From contig NZ_LNYG01000013.1 in assembly GCF_001467745.1 (NCBI RefSeq), positions 1,053,354 through 1,117,353 of the forward strand: DNA of 64,000 nt, given 5' to 3'. Source of the stretch: Legionella jamestowniensis (GTDB lineage: Bacteria; Pseudomonadota; Gammaproteobacteria; Legionellales; Legionellaceae). Below, piece by piece: positions 56,061 to 64,000 of the stretch. Position 1 is the first letter of the stretch, and each line of letters starts with the position of its first letter. The position numbers and the translations under genes are program-made. Below the pieces are notes generated by a model. The model did not search any database, was not told where the DNA came from, and was given only the letters and a program-made list of their open reading frames with translations.

Positions 56061-56576
56061 ATGAGCCGTGGCGGAAAACGATTGGGAGCAGGGCGTCCGG
56101 TAGGTAGTAATCGCTATGGGGAGACCACCAAAACACTGCGCGTCCCTTTATCTCGCATTGCGGAAATAAAAAAATATCTAGAGCGCCCCAAAGATATTCC
56201 ACTTTATAGTTCGAAGGTGCGCGCTGGCTTTCCCTCCCCCGCGGATGATTATATTGAGTCATATCTTGATTTAAACCAACATTTAATTAAGCATCCTGCG
56301 TCTACCTTTTTTTTAATTGCAGCCGGGGACTCGATGATTGGTGCCGGTATTCAACCGGGGGATATGTTGATTGTTGATAGAAGTCTTGAAGCCACCCATG
56401 GCAAAATTGTCATCGCCGCCATTGATGGGGAGCTTACCGTTAAACGCCTGGTTAAAACCGCCAACGGTGCCCGCTTGCTTCCTGAAAACAGTGCCTATCA
56501 ACCTATTGATATTACTGATTCTCAAGATTTAGTGATTTGGGGTGTGGTCACTTATGTCATTCACCAGGCCGTGTGA
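56061..56576 (+). CDS. umuD: UmuD-like translesion polymerase accessory protein (S24 peptidase)
   Basis: A 171-residue UmuD/LexA-type self-cleaving protein; the cleaved form supports polymerase V. Visible: the cleavage site Ala-Gly in KVRAGFPSPADDYI, the nucleophile Ser in AGDSMIGAGIQPGD, and the catalytic Lys in ELTVKRL. The N-terminus (SRGGKRLGAGRPVGSNRYGE) is basic and longer than in E. coli UmuD, and might contact DNA. It is immediately followed by umuC. A strong AAAGGAGG precedes the ATG. Confidence 0.92.
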   Translation: MSRGGKRLGAGRPVGSNRYGETTKTLRVPLSRIAEIKKYLERPKDIPLYSSKVRAGFPSPADDYIESYLDLNQHLIKHPASTFFLIAAGDSMIGAGIQPGDMLIVDRSLEATHGKIVIAAIDGELTVKRLVKTANGARLLPENSAYQPIDITDSQDLVIWGVVTYVIHQAV

Positions 56577-56578
56577 CG

Positions 56579-57841
56579 ATGTATGCCATCATTGATTGTA
56601 ATAATTTCTATGCCAGTTGTGAACGTCTATTTCGGCCTGACCTAGTTGAAAAACCTATTGTTGTTTTAAGTAATAATGATGGTTGTGTGGTTGCGCGCTC
56701 GAAGGAAGCCAAGGTATTAGGCATTCCAATGGCTGTTCCTTTTTTTCAAGTAAAAGCGCTTTGTAAACAGCATAAAGTTCATATTTTCTCTTCAAATTAT
56801 GCCCTTTATGGCGATTTATCACAGCGAGTCATGCGAGTTATTGAAGAAAACTGGCCAGACATGGAAATTTATTCAATCGATGAGGCTTTCCTGGATTTAA
56901 AAACATTGGCTTATGAAAAACTTGACCGGTTTTGTGTTGATCTACAGAAAAAAATTTTAAAAAATACCGGCATTCCAACCTCTATTGGCATCGGTCGAAC
57001 AAAAACGCTGGCCAAGGTAGCCAACTGTATCGCCAAGAAAAACTTAAGTACCCCGGTATTTAATATTACGGGCCAGGAAGCCATTTGGCTTCCTCGAATA
57101 GGCGTTAATGAAATTTGGGGTATTGGTCGTCAGTGGGGTAGAAAATTAATAGGCTTAGGGGTGACTAATGCTTATGAATTAGCCACGATGAACCAACAAC
57201 TGCTTAAAAGTAAATTTAGTGTGGTTTTACAATGCACTGCTTTGGAGCTTACCGGAAAAGCTTGTCTTGAGCTTGAAGTGCCCCAACCCAAACAATCGAT
57301 TATGTCTTCCTGCTCTTTTGGCCAATTGCAATCAGAATATCATGCGCTTGCAGAAGCCATTAGTCATCACTGCAACATAGCCTGGGCGAAAATGCGAAAA
57401 CAGGGGCTGGCCACACAGCATTTGTCTGTCTTTATTCGTTCAAATCCTTTCCATCAGCATTTACCCCAATATGCGAATGTGATCGGCTTTCGCTTGGTTA
57501 ATCCTACAGATGATATTCGTTATTTAATACAGGCAGCAAAATTCTGTTTAAAACAAATTTATAAAGAAGGTATTTCTTATTACAAATGTGGCGTACTGCT
57601 CTCTGATTTAACGGATAAACACTGTCGTCAAATGGATATTTTTAATCAACCCTCAGAAGAGGCGCTTCTACAAAGCGAGAAAATAATGAAAACAATAGAA
57701 AGCATCAACAAAAAATATGGCACACACACTATTCGTTTGGCCGCAGAGGGTTTGCAAAAATCCTGGTCAATGAAAAGGGGATACAAAACACCAAGCTATA
57801 CCACACGCTGGTCCGAGCTACCCTTAGCTTATTTAAAATAA
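56579..57841 (+). CDS. umuC: DNA polymerase V catalytic subunit
   Basis: A Y-family polymerase of 420 residues. Signatures: YAIIDCNNFYASCERLFRPDL, VVLSNNDGCVVARSKEAK, YSIDEAFLDL (metal-binding SIDE) and IGIGRTKTLAKVAN, and the C-terminal UmuC segment with MDIFNQ. It starts 2 bases after the umuD stop, so the two are one operon that performs error-prone lesion bypass. A longer frame back to 56537 is a shadow of umuD. Confidence 0.95.
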   Translation: MYAIIDCNNFYASCERLFRPDLVEKPIVVLSNNDGCVVARSKEAKVLGIPMAVPFFQVKALCKQHKVHIFSSNYALYGDLSQRVMRVIEENWPDMEIYSIDEAFLDLKTLAYEKLDRFCVDLQKKILKNTGIPTSIGIGRTKTLAKVANCIAKKNLSTPVFNITGQEAIWLPRIGVNEIWGIGRQWGRKLIGLGVTNAYELATMNQQLLKSKFSVVLQCTALELTGKACLELEVPQPKQSIMSSCSFGQLQSEYHALAEAISHHCNIAWAKMRKQGLATQHLSVFIRSNPFHQHLPQYANVIGFRLVNPTDDIRYLIQAAKFCLKQIYKEGISYYKCGVLLSDLTDKHCRQMDIFNQPSEEALLQSEKIMKTIESINKKYGTHTIRLAAEGLQKSWSMKRGYKTPSYTTRWSELPLAYLK

Positions 57842-57941
57842 TCGCTTCGAATTGCCATTAGAGCTTCCATTTTGGCTTATTTTCTTATTTTTTAACAATA
57901 ATTTGCTATATTTTTATTGTACCGAGAGTTTAAGGAAGGGG

Positions 57942-60062
57942 ATGTTTGAGAAATTAAAGCCCATTAAACTTAATATATTAGTATTAAATTTTCTTTTTTT
58001 AATTGCCCTGTTAACTTTGGGTGCTATTAGTTATTTGTCTTATTCACAATTAAAGAGCCTTATTGAAGCAAATCTGCGTGTTAACCACGCTTATGAAGTT
58101 ATTGGACAAATCGATGCCTCACTTTACTCGTTTGCAGAAATTGAAGCGGAGCAACGCGCTTATCTAGTATCGGGGAATAAAGATTTCCTTAAAGAAATTC
58201 CTATTATCAAGCCTAAGCTTGATAACTATTTAAAAGCATCTTTGGCGCTTACCGAAGATAACCACAAACAGAATGAAAGAATCCATCGATACGCAGCGTT
58301 AATTGAAGCAAGACTTGTCCTTCTACATCAGGTAATAGACTTAAAGGCCAACAATCAATTAAACACTCCCGAAGGTCTTGCTCTTTTTCATCGCAGTAGT
58401 GAAATTTCAAATGAGGCTAAAAGTTTAGGTCAAGAAATTAAATCGGTTGAAGAGGTTTTGTTAAGTGAAAGAAATCGTTTAACTATTCGCAGCGCGCAAA
58501 TAGGCAGCATGTTATTGATTATCGGAAGTACTTTGGGGATTATTTTTTTAATAATACCCTTTATCCTGGCCAATATAGAATTAATCAACCGCAAAATTAT
58601 CGAACATAAAAATCGCCACACAAGAACGCATCTACGCCAAATTATCGAGAGCGCTAAAGATATGATAGCAGCACTTGATAGCAAAAATCGTTTTGAAATT
58701 TTTAATGCGGCTTATCAGCGAGAATTTAGACAATTATTCGGTAAAACATTAAGCATAGGTATGGATATAAATAACATATTATCCGACCTGCCACAAAATA
58801 AGCAATATCTGATAGATATCTGGAAAAGCTCTTTACAGGCTGATGAGACTGTCCAGGTCGTGGAAGTGGAGCATGAACATGGGAAAAGAACTTATGAACT
58901 AAGCGCTAGCCAAATAAAAAATGAACATAATGAAATTAAAGGCGTAGTTCACACCGTTTGTGATATCACCAATAGAGTGATAGAACATTCCAAGCTTCAG
59001 AAATCTTATGAGAAATTATCAGAGGGGATGCAAGCGTTACAACTTAAAAATGAGCAAATCACATTGTTAGTGGATATGAGTGATATCATGTTGGCTGCCA
59101 ATTCACAAGAAGAATTAAGTAAGATAATGGCCAAATTCGCGCACTCGTTACTTACTTTCAGTAACGGCTATCTATTTATTATGCATCCTTCTAAAAACTA
59201 CCTTGAGAAAGCGGCTCGCTGGGGTAATCCACACACTCAGGAATCAATTATCACACCGGAACGGTGCTGGGCTATAAGACTTGGGCGGATGCACTATATC
59301 AAAAAAGCAGAAATGGAATTAGTTTGTGAACATATAGATACGAGTGCTAAAAATTTGCCTGCTTTTATTTGTGTGCCCCTTATGGCTCAAAACGATATTT
59401 ACGGTCTTTTATATATTGAGGTTTCTGATTCCTCGTTTAATTTAAATGAGGAAACTCGTTTAATTATTACTGCCTTTGCTGAATTAACTGCACTAGCTCT
59501 GGCAAATGTACGTTTACGGGAAAATCTACGCTACCAATCTATTCGCGACCCTCTCACAGGCCTTTATAATCGACGTTATCTTGAAGATGCTCTTTTTAAA
59601 CAGATTCACCAGGCAGAGCGTAGTCAGTTTCCTTTTGCCTTGTTAATGTTAGATGTCGATCATTTCAAAAAAATTAATGACAATTACGGCCATGATGCAG
59701 GAGATAGTGCTTTGAGGGAGATTGCTAAGATATTGGAAGGGCACACTAGACAAAGCGATATTATCGCACGCTACGGTGGAGAGGAATTTATCATTATGCT
59801 TCATAATATCGATTTGGACAAGGCCAAAAAATATGCGGAAAAGATTAGAATCGCGGTATCCAAATTGCAAATTAAGTATGGCGCTCAACCCGTGGTGCCA
59901 ATCACCGTTTCCATTGGGATTGCTGTTTTTCCTACTGACAGTAAAAATAAAGAGGAACTGATTGAGCTGGCTGACAAAGCTTTATATGTGGCAAAAACAA
60001 GCGGAAGGAATAAGGTTGTTGCCATTTCTGGAACCAATAAAACACCCATTAATCAAAATTAA
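57942..60062 (+). CDS. Membrane diguanylate cyclase with CHASE3-like, PAS, GAF and GGDEF domains
   Basis: A 706-residue c-di-GMP synthase. Order: TM helix (about 10-35), a periplasmic CHASE3-like helical sensor (about 36-180, with FAEIEAEQRAYLVSGN), a second TM helix (about 185-210), a PAS-like domain (245-345), a coiled coil, a GAF-like domain (about 365-525) and GGDEF at the C-terminus. The active site is ARYGGEEF, and the inhibitory site RQSD stands five residues before it, so it is likely active and product-inhibited. Start ATG 57942 follows AAGGAAGGGG; the frame is open from 57852. No EAL domain. Confidence 0.92.
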   Translation: MFEKLKPIKLNILVLNFLFLIALLTLGAISYLSYSQLKSLIEANLRVNHAYEVIGQIDASLYSFAEIEAEQRAYLVSGNKDFLKEIPIIKPKLDNYLKASLALTEDNHKQNERIHRYAALIEARLVLLHQVIDLKANNQLNTPEGLALFHRSSEISNEAKSLGQEIKSVEEVLLSERNRLTIRSAQIGSMLLIIGSTLGIIFLIIPFILANIELINRKIIEHKNRHTRTHLRQIIESAKDMIAALDSKNRFEIFNAAYQREFRQLFGKTLSIGMDINNILSDLPQNKQYLIDIWKSSLQADETVQVVEVEHEHGKRTYELSASQIKNEHNEIKGVVHTVCDITNRVIEHSKLQKSYEKLSEGMQALQLKNEQITLLVDMSDIMLAANSQEELSKIMAKFAHSLLTFSNGYLFIMHPSKNYLEKAARWGNPHTQESIITPERCWAIRLGRMHYIKKAEMELVCEHIDTSAKNLPAFICVPLMAQNDIYGLLYIEVSDSSFNLNEETRLIITAFAELTALALANVRLRENLRYQSIRDPLTGLYNRRYLEDALFKQIHQAERSQFPFALLMLDVDHFKKINDNYGHDAGDSALREIAKILEGHTRQSDIIARYGGEEFIIMLHNIDLDKAKKYAEKIRIAVSKLQIKYGAQPVVPITVSIGIAVFPTDSKNKEELIELADKALYVAKTSGRNKVVAISGTNKTPINQN

Positions 60063-60107
60063 TACAAGACTGATCGTCAAATATTCTATTCACCTTCTTC
60101 TTTCGTG

Positions 60108-60190
60108 CTGCGACTTGCTGCGGTTTCAGAATCGAAACAAAAAGTCGTTCTATCATGGATACTGCGGACAAGCCGCAGTACGTAGGGATT
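60108..60190. repeat. REP-like dispersed element, well preserved copy
   Basis: GTGCTGCGACTTGCTGCGG is followed after about 35 bases by a hairpin CTGCGG-ACAAG-CCGCAG (60162-60178) and TACGTAGG. The same motifs in the same order occur at 28525-28612. It lies between the stop of the diguanylate cyclase and the convergent protease gene and could also act as a terminator. Confidence 0.6.
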
Positions 60191-60215
60191 TATTTTATTT
60201 AAATCATTCAGTGCC

Positions 60216-61304
60216 TTAGCCCTGCATATTTTCCATATTACGGATACGCTGTACTTCAATGACTAATAATTTAAAATAATCGTAAGACATGTAGAAATTA
60301 CCATGATCGCCAACGTCATCACCCCAGGAGTTACGCAAAGTGAATAAACCGCGATGCTCATTGCCTTTATCATCAATTGCTACTGCATTGTCATCAAAAC
60401 CGGTAATTACCATTTCATGACCACCAAAATTGGGGTTTAAGTAAACGTCCCTGGCAATCTCTGGTGTTAATACCCAAGAATCAAAAGTAGACTTATGCGT
60501 ACCAACTGCACCCATGAAACCCAAATCGAAATCCAAAAGTAAAACACCGAACGTGAGTCTGTCTTGCTCTTTTAGTGCACGTTTCACTTCGGCGACCACT
60601 TTATTGGTATCGGTTCGATCAGAAATAGCATTCATGATATCCAACACTGGAGACCAAGCGATTTTTTCACCGAGATTTTCGCTCATTTGATGGTATTCTT
60701 CCGGTGTCATTTGTACATCAGGCTCACTGCCGTGTATAGGGTATTCGGTAATGCCAGCACAACCTTGAGAAAGTTGCTGCTCTTTGCTAACTATACCAAA
60801 CACATCCATTTGATTAAGTACAATACGGCCAAATGAACCATTCCAACCACTGCTACCATAAGCATTTTGTTCAAGGTAGCGGCCAAGCTCTAATTGACAT
60901 ACCTGGCTAATATAATCCCCTTTCCCTAAAGCAGCATCCACTGCTGCAGTCGTTGCAAACGTTACACAAGTACCATGCATACCCTGATTTAATACAGGAA
61001 CTTCATTCATACCAAGCTGCACAGCACTGCCTGAAGCATCTTTAGCACTTAAAGCAAATTGCTGAGTATGGGAGAGAGCTTTTTGGGCTCGATTAGCAAG
61101 ATTCTGTTTTGTGGTTGCTGATAATTGAATATCCAGAAATTTAATTTGTTTTACACTATTAGTTGCTGCCCTTGTAATATTTTTTGCATTCTTAACAGCA
61201 GGGACTTTTGCTGTTTTCGTTATGGTTCCAACAATTTTAATATCCTGAGCCGCCAAGCTTCCACTTACAAGCATCGACAAAATGGCGAGTTTTGCTACCT
61301 TCAT
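60216..61304 (-). CDS. Exported papain-like cysteine protease (C1 family)
   Basis: A 362-residue exported protease. Signal peptide (ending GSLAAQ), a prodomain of about 85 residues, then a C1 domain with the catalytic Cys in NQGMHGTCVTFATTAA, His in GGHEMVITGFDD and Asn in LRNSWGDDVGDHGNF. Six or more Cys in the mature part may form disulfides. Legionella secretes C1-type proteases via its type II system, which is the likely route here, though not provable from sequence. GGAGACTGACT precedes the ATG. Confidence 0.88.
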   Translation of the reverse strand: MKVAKLAILSMLVSGSLAAQDIKIVGTITKTAKVPAVKNAKNITRAATNSVKQIKFLDIQLSATTKQNLANRAQKALSHTQQFALSAKDASGSAVQLGMNEVPVLNQGMHGTCVTFATTAAVDAALGKGDYISQVCQLELGRYLEQNAYGSSGWNGSFGRIVLNQMDVFGIVSKEQQLSQGCAGITEYPIHGSEPDVQMTPEEYHQMSENLGEKIAWSPVLDIMNAISDRTDTNKVVAEVKRALKEQDRLTFGVLLLDFDLGFMGAVGTHKSTFDSWVLTPEIARDVYLNPNFGGHEMVITGFDDNAVAIDDKGNEHRGLFTLRNSWGDDVGDHGNFYMSYDYFKLLVIEVQRIRNMENMQG

Positions 61305-61473
61305 AGTCAGTCTCCAATATTACTCCACGAGTTTTGTGGCAGGCGAGAGTATATCATAGGTATTAAAAACTGTTCATTAAGGATGAATAAAAGTCTAAAC
61401 GATGAGGATACACCAGCTTTACAGCGCAGTTTACTATAATTAAGAGGAGAAACTCTTAGATAGGGAGATTAAT

Positions 61474-61632
61474 ATGAGCCTGATTCTGTTATTAATTTTA
61501 ATTTTACTATTAGCCGGTCTTGCTCCAGCCTGGCCTTATAGCAGAAATTGGGGTTATCGACCTTCAGGAATTGTAGGGGTATTAATAATTATCCTATTAC
61601 TTCTTTTGATTTTTCAGGTTATTCCTGTATAA
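61474..61632 (+). CDS. DUF3309-family small membrane protein
   Basis: A 52-residue protein. It has two hydrophobic helices around the family signature APAWPYSRNWGYRPSG and ends in a hydrophobic stretch. Members are tiny inner-membrane proteins of unknown function, often linked to stress conditions. GGGAG lies 8 bases before the ATG. It is convergent with the DJ-1/PfpI gene across a strong hairpin. Confidence 0.85.
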   Translation: MSLILLLILILLLAGLAPAWPYSRNWGYRPSGIVGVLIIILLLLLIFQVIPV

Positions 61633-61637
61633 ACAAA

Positions 61638-61679
61638 ACTCCCAATGGAACAAGTTAATGCTTTACTTCCATTGGGAGT
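61638..61679. terminator. Bidirectional hairpin between DUF3309 and DJ-1/PfpI genes
   Basis: A 13-bp perfect stem (arm ACTCCCAATGGAA, 61638-61650, pairing with 61667-61679) encloses a 16-base loop between convergent genes. The flanks are A-rich on the left, giving a T-rich tail on the minus strand. Confidence 0.7.
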
Positions 61680-61687
61680 AGATGACC

Positions 61688-62233
61688 CTAATGCATTGTA
61701 TTTTGAAATAAGTTAATCATTGCTTCATTAAACTTCGGTATATCATCAGGTTTGCGACTCGTTAACAATTGTTTATCACACACCGTGGCTTCATCTACCC
61801 ATTCAGCACCCGCATTCATTAAATCTACTTTAATAGAAGGCCAGGAGGTTAATTTACGCCCTTTAACAACCTCTGCATTGATGAGCAACCATGGCCCGTG
61901 GCAAATTGCTGCAATAGGTTTCTTTTGTTCTTGCATTTCACTCACAAAGGACGCTGCTTTAGGAAAGGTACGTAGTCTGTCGGGATTGATTACGCCGCCT
62001 GGCAACAACAAGGCATCGAAATCATAAGCATTTGCTTCATCCAGAGACACATCAACCGGGAAAACATCACCTTTTTCATAATGATTCCAACCCTGCACTT
62101 GACCTTTTTCAGGGGATACCAACACTGTTTCAGCCCCCTCCTCCTCCAAGGCTTTGCGGGGTTTTTCCATCTCTACTTGCTCAAATCCATTGGCAACCAA
62201 AATAGCCACTTTAATTCCATTTAATTTGTTCAT
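61688..62233 (-). CDS. DJ-1/PfpI-family protein (YhbO/PfpI type)
   Basis: A 181-residue protein of the class I glutamine amidotransferase-like DJ-1/PfpI family. The nucleophile elbow AAICHGPWLLI holds the catalytic Cys, and LLLPGGVINPDRLR the conserved Gly-rich loop with a Glu at the start (ANGFEQVEME). Members act as proteases, glyoxalases or deglycases in stress protection; activity cannot be told from sequence. AGGAGG precedes ATG 62233. Confidence 0.9.
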   Translation of the reverse strand: MNKLNGIKVAILVANGFEQVEMEKPRKALEEEGAETVLVSPEKGQVQGWNHYEKGDVFPVDVSLDEANAYDFDALLLPGGVINPDRLRTFPKAASFVSEMQEQKKPIAAICHGPWLLINAEVVKGRKLTSWPSIKVDLMNAGAEWVDEATVCDKQLLTSRKPDDIPKFNEAMINLFQNTMH

Positions 62234-62322
62234 ATGAACCTCCTACCTAAGCTATCCTTTTTTAAAGTATAGAGGTTTTTAATCGATTTAAGGTCGGGAG
62301 ACTCACCGACCTTAAATAAAAA

Positions 62323-62925
62323 TTACTCATCCTCTCTTTTACAACTCATTCCCCAACAGGCACCGATGCAAGTAGACACCGCGCCGATAAAAAAGAGAAC
62401 AAAAATCATGAAGGCGCCCCAGGCTAAACTGTCTGGAGAAACATTTGCAGGGACTGCAGTTCCAGCAGGTGCTGTCGTTGTTTGGTTACTTGTTTCGTCT
62501 CTAGTTACATTTGGCGTAGTGGTTTGAGTTGTAGCCACTGCTCGTGAAACGTGAGTTGTATAAGTAGAAACATAACTACTCATATGACCTGCCATAATAG
62601 CCCCGAGAATTAATGAGATAACCCAGGTTGTAAATCCATAAAGAATTCCAAGATTTCTTTTTGGGCAATACAAACGCCCCAAATAGCCAGCCGCATAACC
62701 CGCCACTATCATTGAGGCAATAACTCCAATTAGCAGGCCTATCAACCCGCCAATTGCAAGGACTGTAGCACCTTCCTGATTTAGCGTAAATAAACTTAGA
62801 CCTATGGCAATACCAAACAAATTTAGCAAGAAACCCAAGCCCACGCCCACAAGGGCACCAACGAAAATCGCTGTCCATGAAATACGCTTAAAGACATGAT
62901 GGCAATGATTTGTTTCAGTTATCAT
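62323..62925 (-). CDS. Four-helix membrane protein, unknown function
   Basis: A 200-residue protein with about four hydrophobic helices (WTAIFVGALVGVGLGFLL, TVLAIGGLIGLLIGVIAS, GILYGFTTWVISLILGAI, and a C-terminal one near MIFVLFFIGAVSTCIGA) and a Thr-rich loop of about 50 residues before the last. Gly-zipper patterns in the first helices suggest close packing. I do not recognise the family. AAGGAAGG precedes the ATG. A 27-codon membrane peptide gene lies just upstream on the same strand. Confidence 0.65.
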   Translation of the reverse strand: MITETNHCHHVFKRISWTAIFVGALVGVGLGFLLNLFGIAIGLSLFTLNQEGATVLAIGGLIGLLIGVIASMIVAGYAAGYLGRLYCPKRNLGILYGFTTWVISLILGAIMAGHMSSYVSTYTTHVSRAVATTQTTTPNVTRDETSNQTTTAPAGTAVPANVSPDSLAWGAFMIFVLFFIGAVSTCIGACWGMSCKREDE

Positions 62926-62961
62926 GATAACCTTCCTTGTTTAAAATTAAAAAAATCCCTA

Positions 62962-63045
62962 TTAAAAAATATGGGAAACCAACCATATTAATACCAATAT
63001 ACTTAATGGTACCCCTAATAACCAGGCAATTATGTATTTAAGCAT
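62962..63045 (-). CDS. 27-residue hydrophobic peptide
   Basis: MLKYIIAWLLGVPLSILVLI and seven further residues, ending HIF then a stop. It is one membrane helix with a basic start. A full AAGGAG stands 6 bases before the ATG, strong for so short a frame. It ends 36 bases before the four-helix membrane protein gene and may share its transcript. Confidence 0.55.
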   Translation of the reverse strand: MLKYIIAWLLGVPLSILVLIWLVSHIF

Positions 63046-63175
63046 AGTTATCTCCTTATAAGCGATATGCGCAAAATTTTCTAAAGTCGAAATGAGTCTA
63101 TAAATTCATCTCCTCCTTAAAAGAAATAGAGCAAAATATAAAACAAGGCAAACCAAATCTTATATAAAATTATCA

Positions 63176-63757
63176 CTATGGAGTAATTTTCAGGTAAATA
63201 GGTGGAAGATTTTGGGTATCAAAACGAGCAAATACCAATTTATCTACAGGTTGCTTAGATGCTAAGTCCAAACATTGATTGTGCAGTCTTGCTTCAAATC
63301 GATAACCGCATTTTTCGATGACTCGCAATGAAGCAAAATTATCCGCCTGAGAGCAGATCTGCACCCTTGCTGCTTTTAAATAGTCAAAGGCATAACGAGT
63401 AAGCGCAATACTTAATTCGGTAGCAAATCCTCTACTCACGTAATGGCTATGTACCCAGTAACCGATTTCATAATAAGGGACGGCAGGATCACTCTGATCG
63501 TTATAACCACTGGCACCAATGATACGATATTCTGGCTTTAGCATGACCAGAAAAGGCATGTCTTTTTGGCGTGGTGTGCCCCAATTTATCCTACTTTCTT
63601 CAATAAATGATTTGGTTGCTTCCAGGCTTGGATCACAGGCCCAGGGCATCCAACGCGCAAGCTCAGCCAAAGACTCCTTAATGGCTTGATTTAGGGGAAA
63701 TTCATCCCCCGGTTGGGGCGGCCTTAGGATAAGATTTGTCGTTTCGATTGAAGGCAT
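63176..63757 (-). CDS. RimJ/RimL-type GNAT N-acetyltransferase
   Basis: A 193-residue acetyltransferase: ETTNLILRPPQPGDEFPLNQAI at the start, YEIGYWVHSHYVSRGFATELS with the acetyl-CoA loop (RGFATE), and SLRVIEKCGYRFEARL at the end, the RimJ/RimL signature. Relatives acetylate ribosomal proteins or other small targets; the substrate here is unknown. I chose ATG 63757 because GAGG lies 6 bases upstream; the frame extends five codons further. Confidence 0.88.
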   Translation of the reverse strand: MPSIETTNLILRPPQPGDEFPLNQAIKESLAELARWMPWACDPSLEATKSFIEESRINWGTPRQKDMPFLVMLKPEYRIIGASGYNDQSDPAVPYYEIGYWVHSHYVSRGFATELSIALTRYAFDYLKAARVQICSQADNFASLRVIEKCGYRFEARLHNQCLDLASKQPVDKLVFARFDTQNLPPIYLKITP

Positions 63758-63858
63758 CAATACCTCTAACAACTCATTAAATCACAAAGAAGTATTCAAG
63801 CATTTTTGCATAACTAGTTCTATACTATCTTTAACAAATTCCGGCAAAGAGAAGCACT

Positions 63859-64000
63859 ATGGCTGTCACTACTGGATTATCAGGAAATGAAATCTATTGT
63901 TTGGCAGAAAAAGGTTATACTCCCGGCAATATTGTGGTAGGAAACAGTGTCCATTCATTAGGCCTTATTCGTAGTGTTGGCACCGGTTTGAAAGCCATGC
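63859..64000 (+). CDS. YbjQ/UPF0145-like protein, N-terminal part (cut by window edge)
   Basis: The first 47 residues (starting MAVTTGLSGNEIYCLAEKGY, including PGNIVVGNSVHSLGLIRSVG) are visible before the window ends. The G-N-S-V-x-S-L-G stretch resembles the YbjQ/UPF0145 putative heavy-metal-binding family, but the diagnostic later region is missing, so the call is tentative. Confidence 0.55.
   Translation, partial: MAVTTGLSGNEIYCLAEKGYTPGNIVVGNSVHSLGLIRSVGTGLKAM

Noticed and set aside
60090-60200. CRISPR-like or IS end at the 60108 repeat
   Set aside because: Only one hairpin is present, with no spacers, no direct repeats and no transposase.

Overview
The window is chromosomal DNA of low to moderate GC content, best explained as Legionella or a very close relative. 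Three things support this: a tandem pair of Legionella-type major outer membrane protein genes, an LbtU-type siderophore porin, and several proteins with eukaryotic-like domains (OTU, F-box-like, leucine-rich repeats, DOT1-like fold, a giant DUF3638-like protein) of the kind Legionella delivers through its Dot/Icm type IV secretion system. The species cannot be named from the sequence alone. No rRNA, tRNA, CRISPR array, intact insertion sequence or phage module was seen.

Layout. 1-10200: a MoxR ATPase fragment, a Legionella-specific effector-like protein, a response regulator, rpiA, a lipoprotein, a cation/proton antiporter whose N-terminus looks frameshifted, a PLP enzyme resembling cystathionine beta-synthase, an OTU-like protein, an alpha/beta hydrolase, a coiled-coil membrane protein and a DOT1-like methyltransferase. 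10394-11447: ihfB and dcd, convergent around a long perfect hairpin. 11577-24179: one 4200-residue protein, about a fifth of the window, with a possible permuted cysteine-protease fold, a DUF3638-like ATPase core and four degenerate repeats of about 272 residues. 24214-31938: slipin and NfeD protease, the LbtU-like porin, two major outer membrane proteins and MotY. 32010-45261: mainly housekeeping genes, namely pyrC, rnt, peroxiredoxin, glutaredoxin, sodB, argD, a second antiporter, rlmB, rnr, a solute-binding protein, dinB and a DUF4254 protein. 45262-56000: accessory genes including a polytopic effector-like membrane protein, a three-gene operon (retropepsin-like protein, inactive transglutaminase with 7 TM, ATP-grasp ligase), and a three-gene cluster of two F-box-like paralogues and a leucine-rich-repeat protein. 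56061-64000: umuD-umuC behind a promoter whose start site is covered by a palindrome, a CHASE3-like/PAS/GAF/GGDEF diguanylate cyclase, a papain-like protease, a DJ-1/PfpI protein and small membrane proteins.

Themes. Oxidative-stress genes (peroxiredoxin, monothiol glutaredoxin, Fe-SOD) lie next to each other. Translational coupling is visible at rnr/rlmB, pyrC/rnt, argD/GNAT, umuD/umuC and through the protease/transglutaminase/ligase trio. The most interesting material is host-interaction hardware: the giant protein, the OTU-like protein, the DOT1-like enzyme and the F-box/LRR cluster. Calling these secreted effectors is inference from domain type and genus; no secretion signal was proved.
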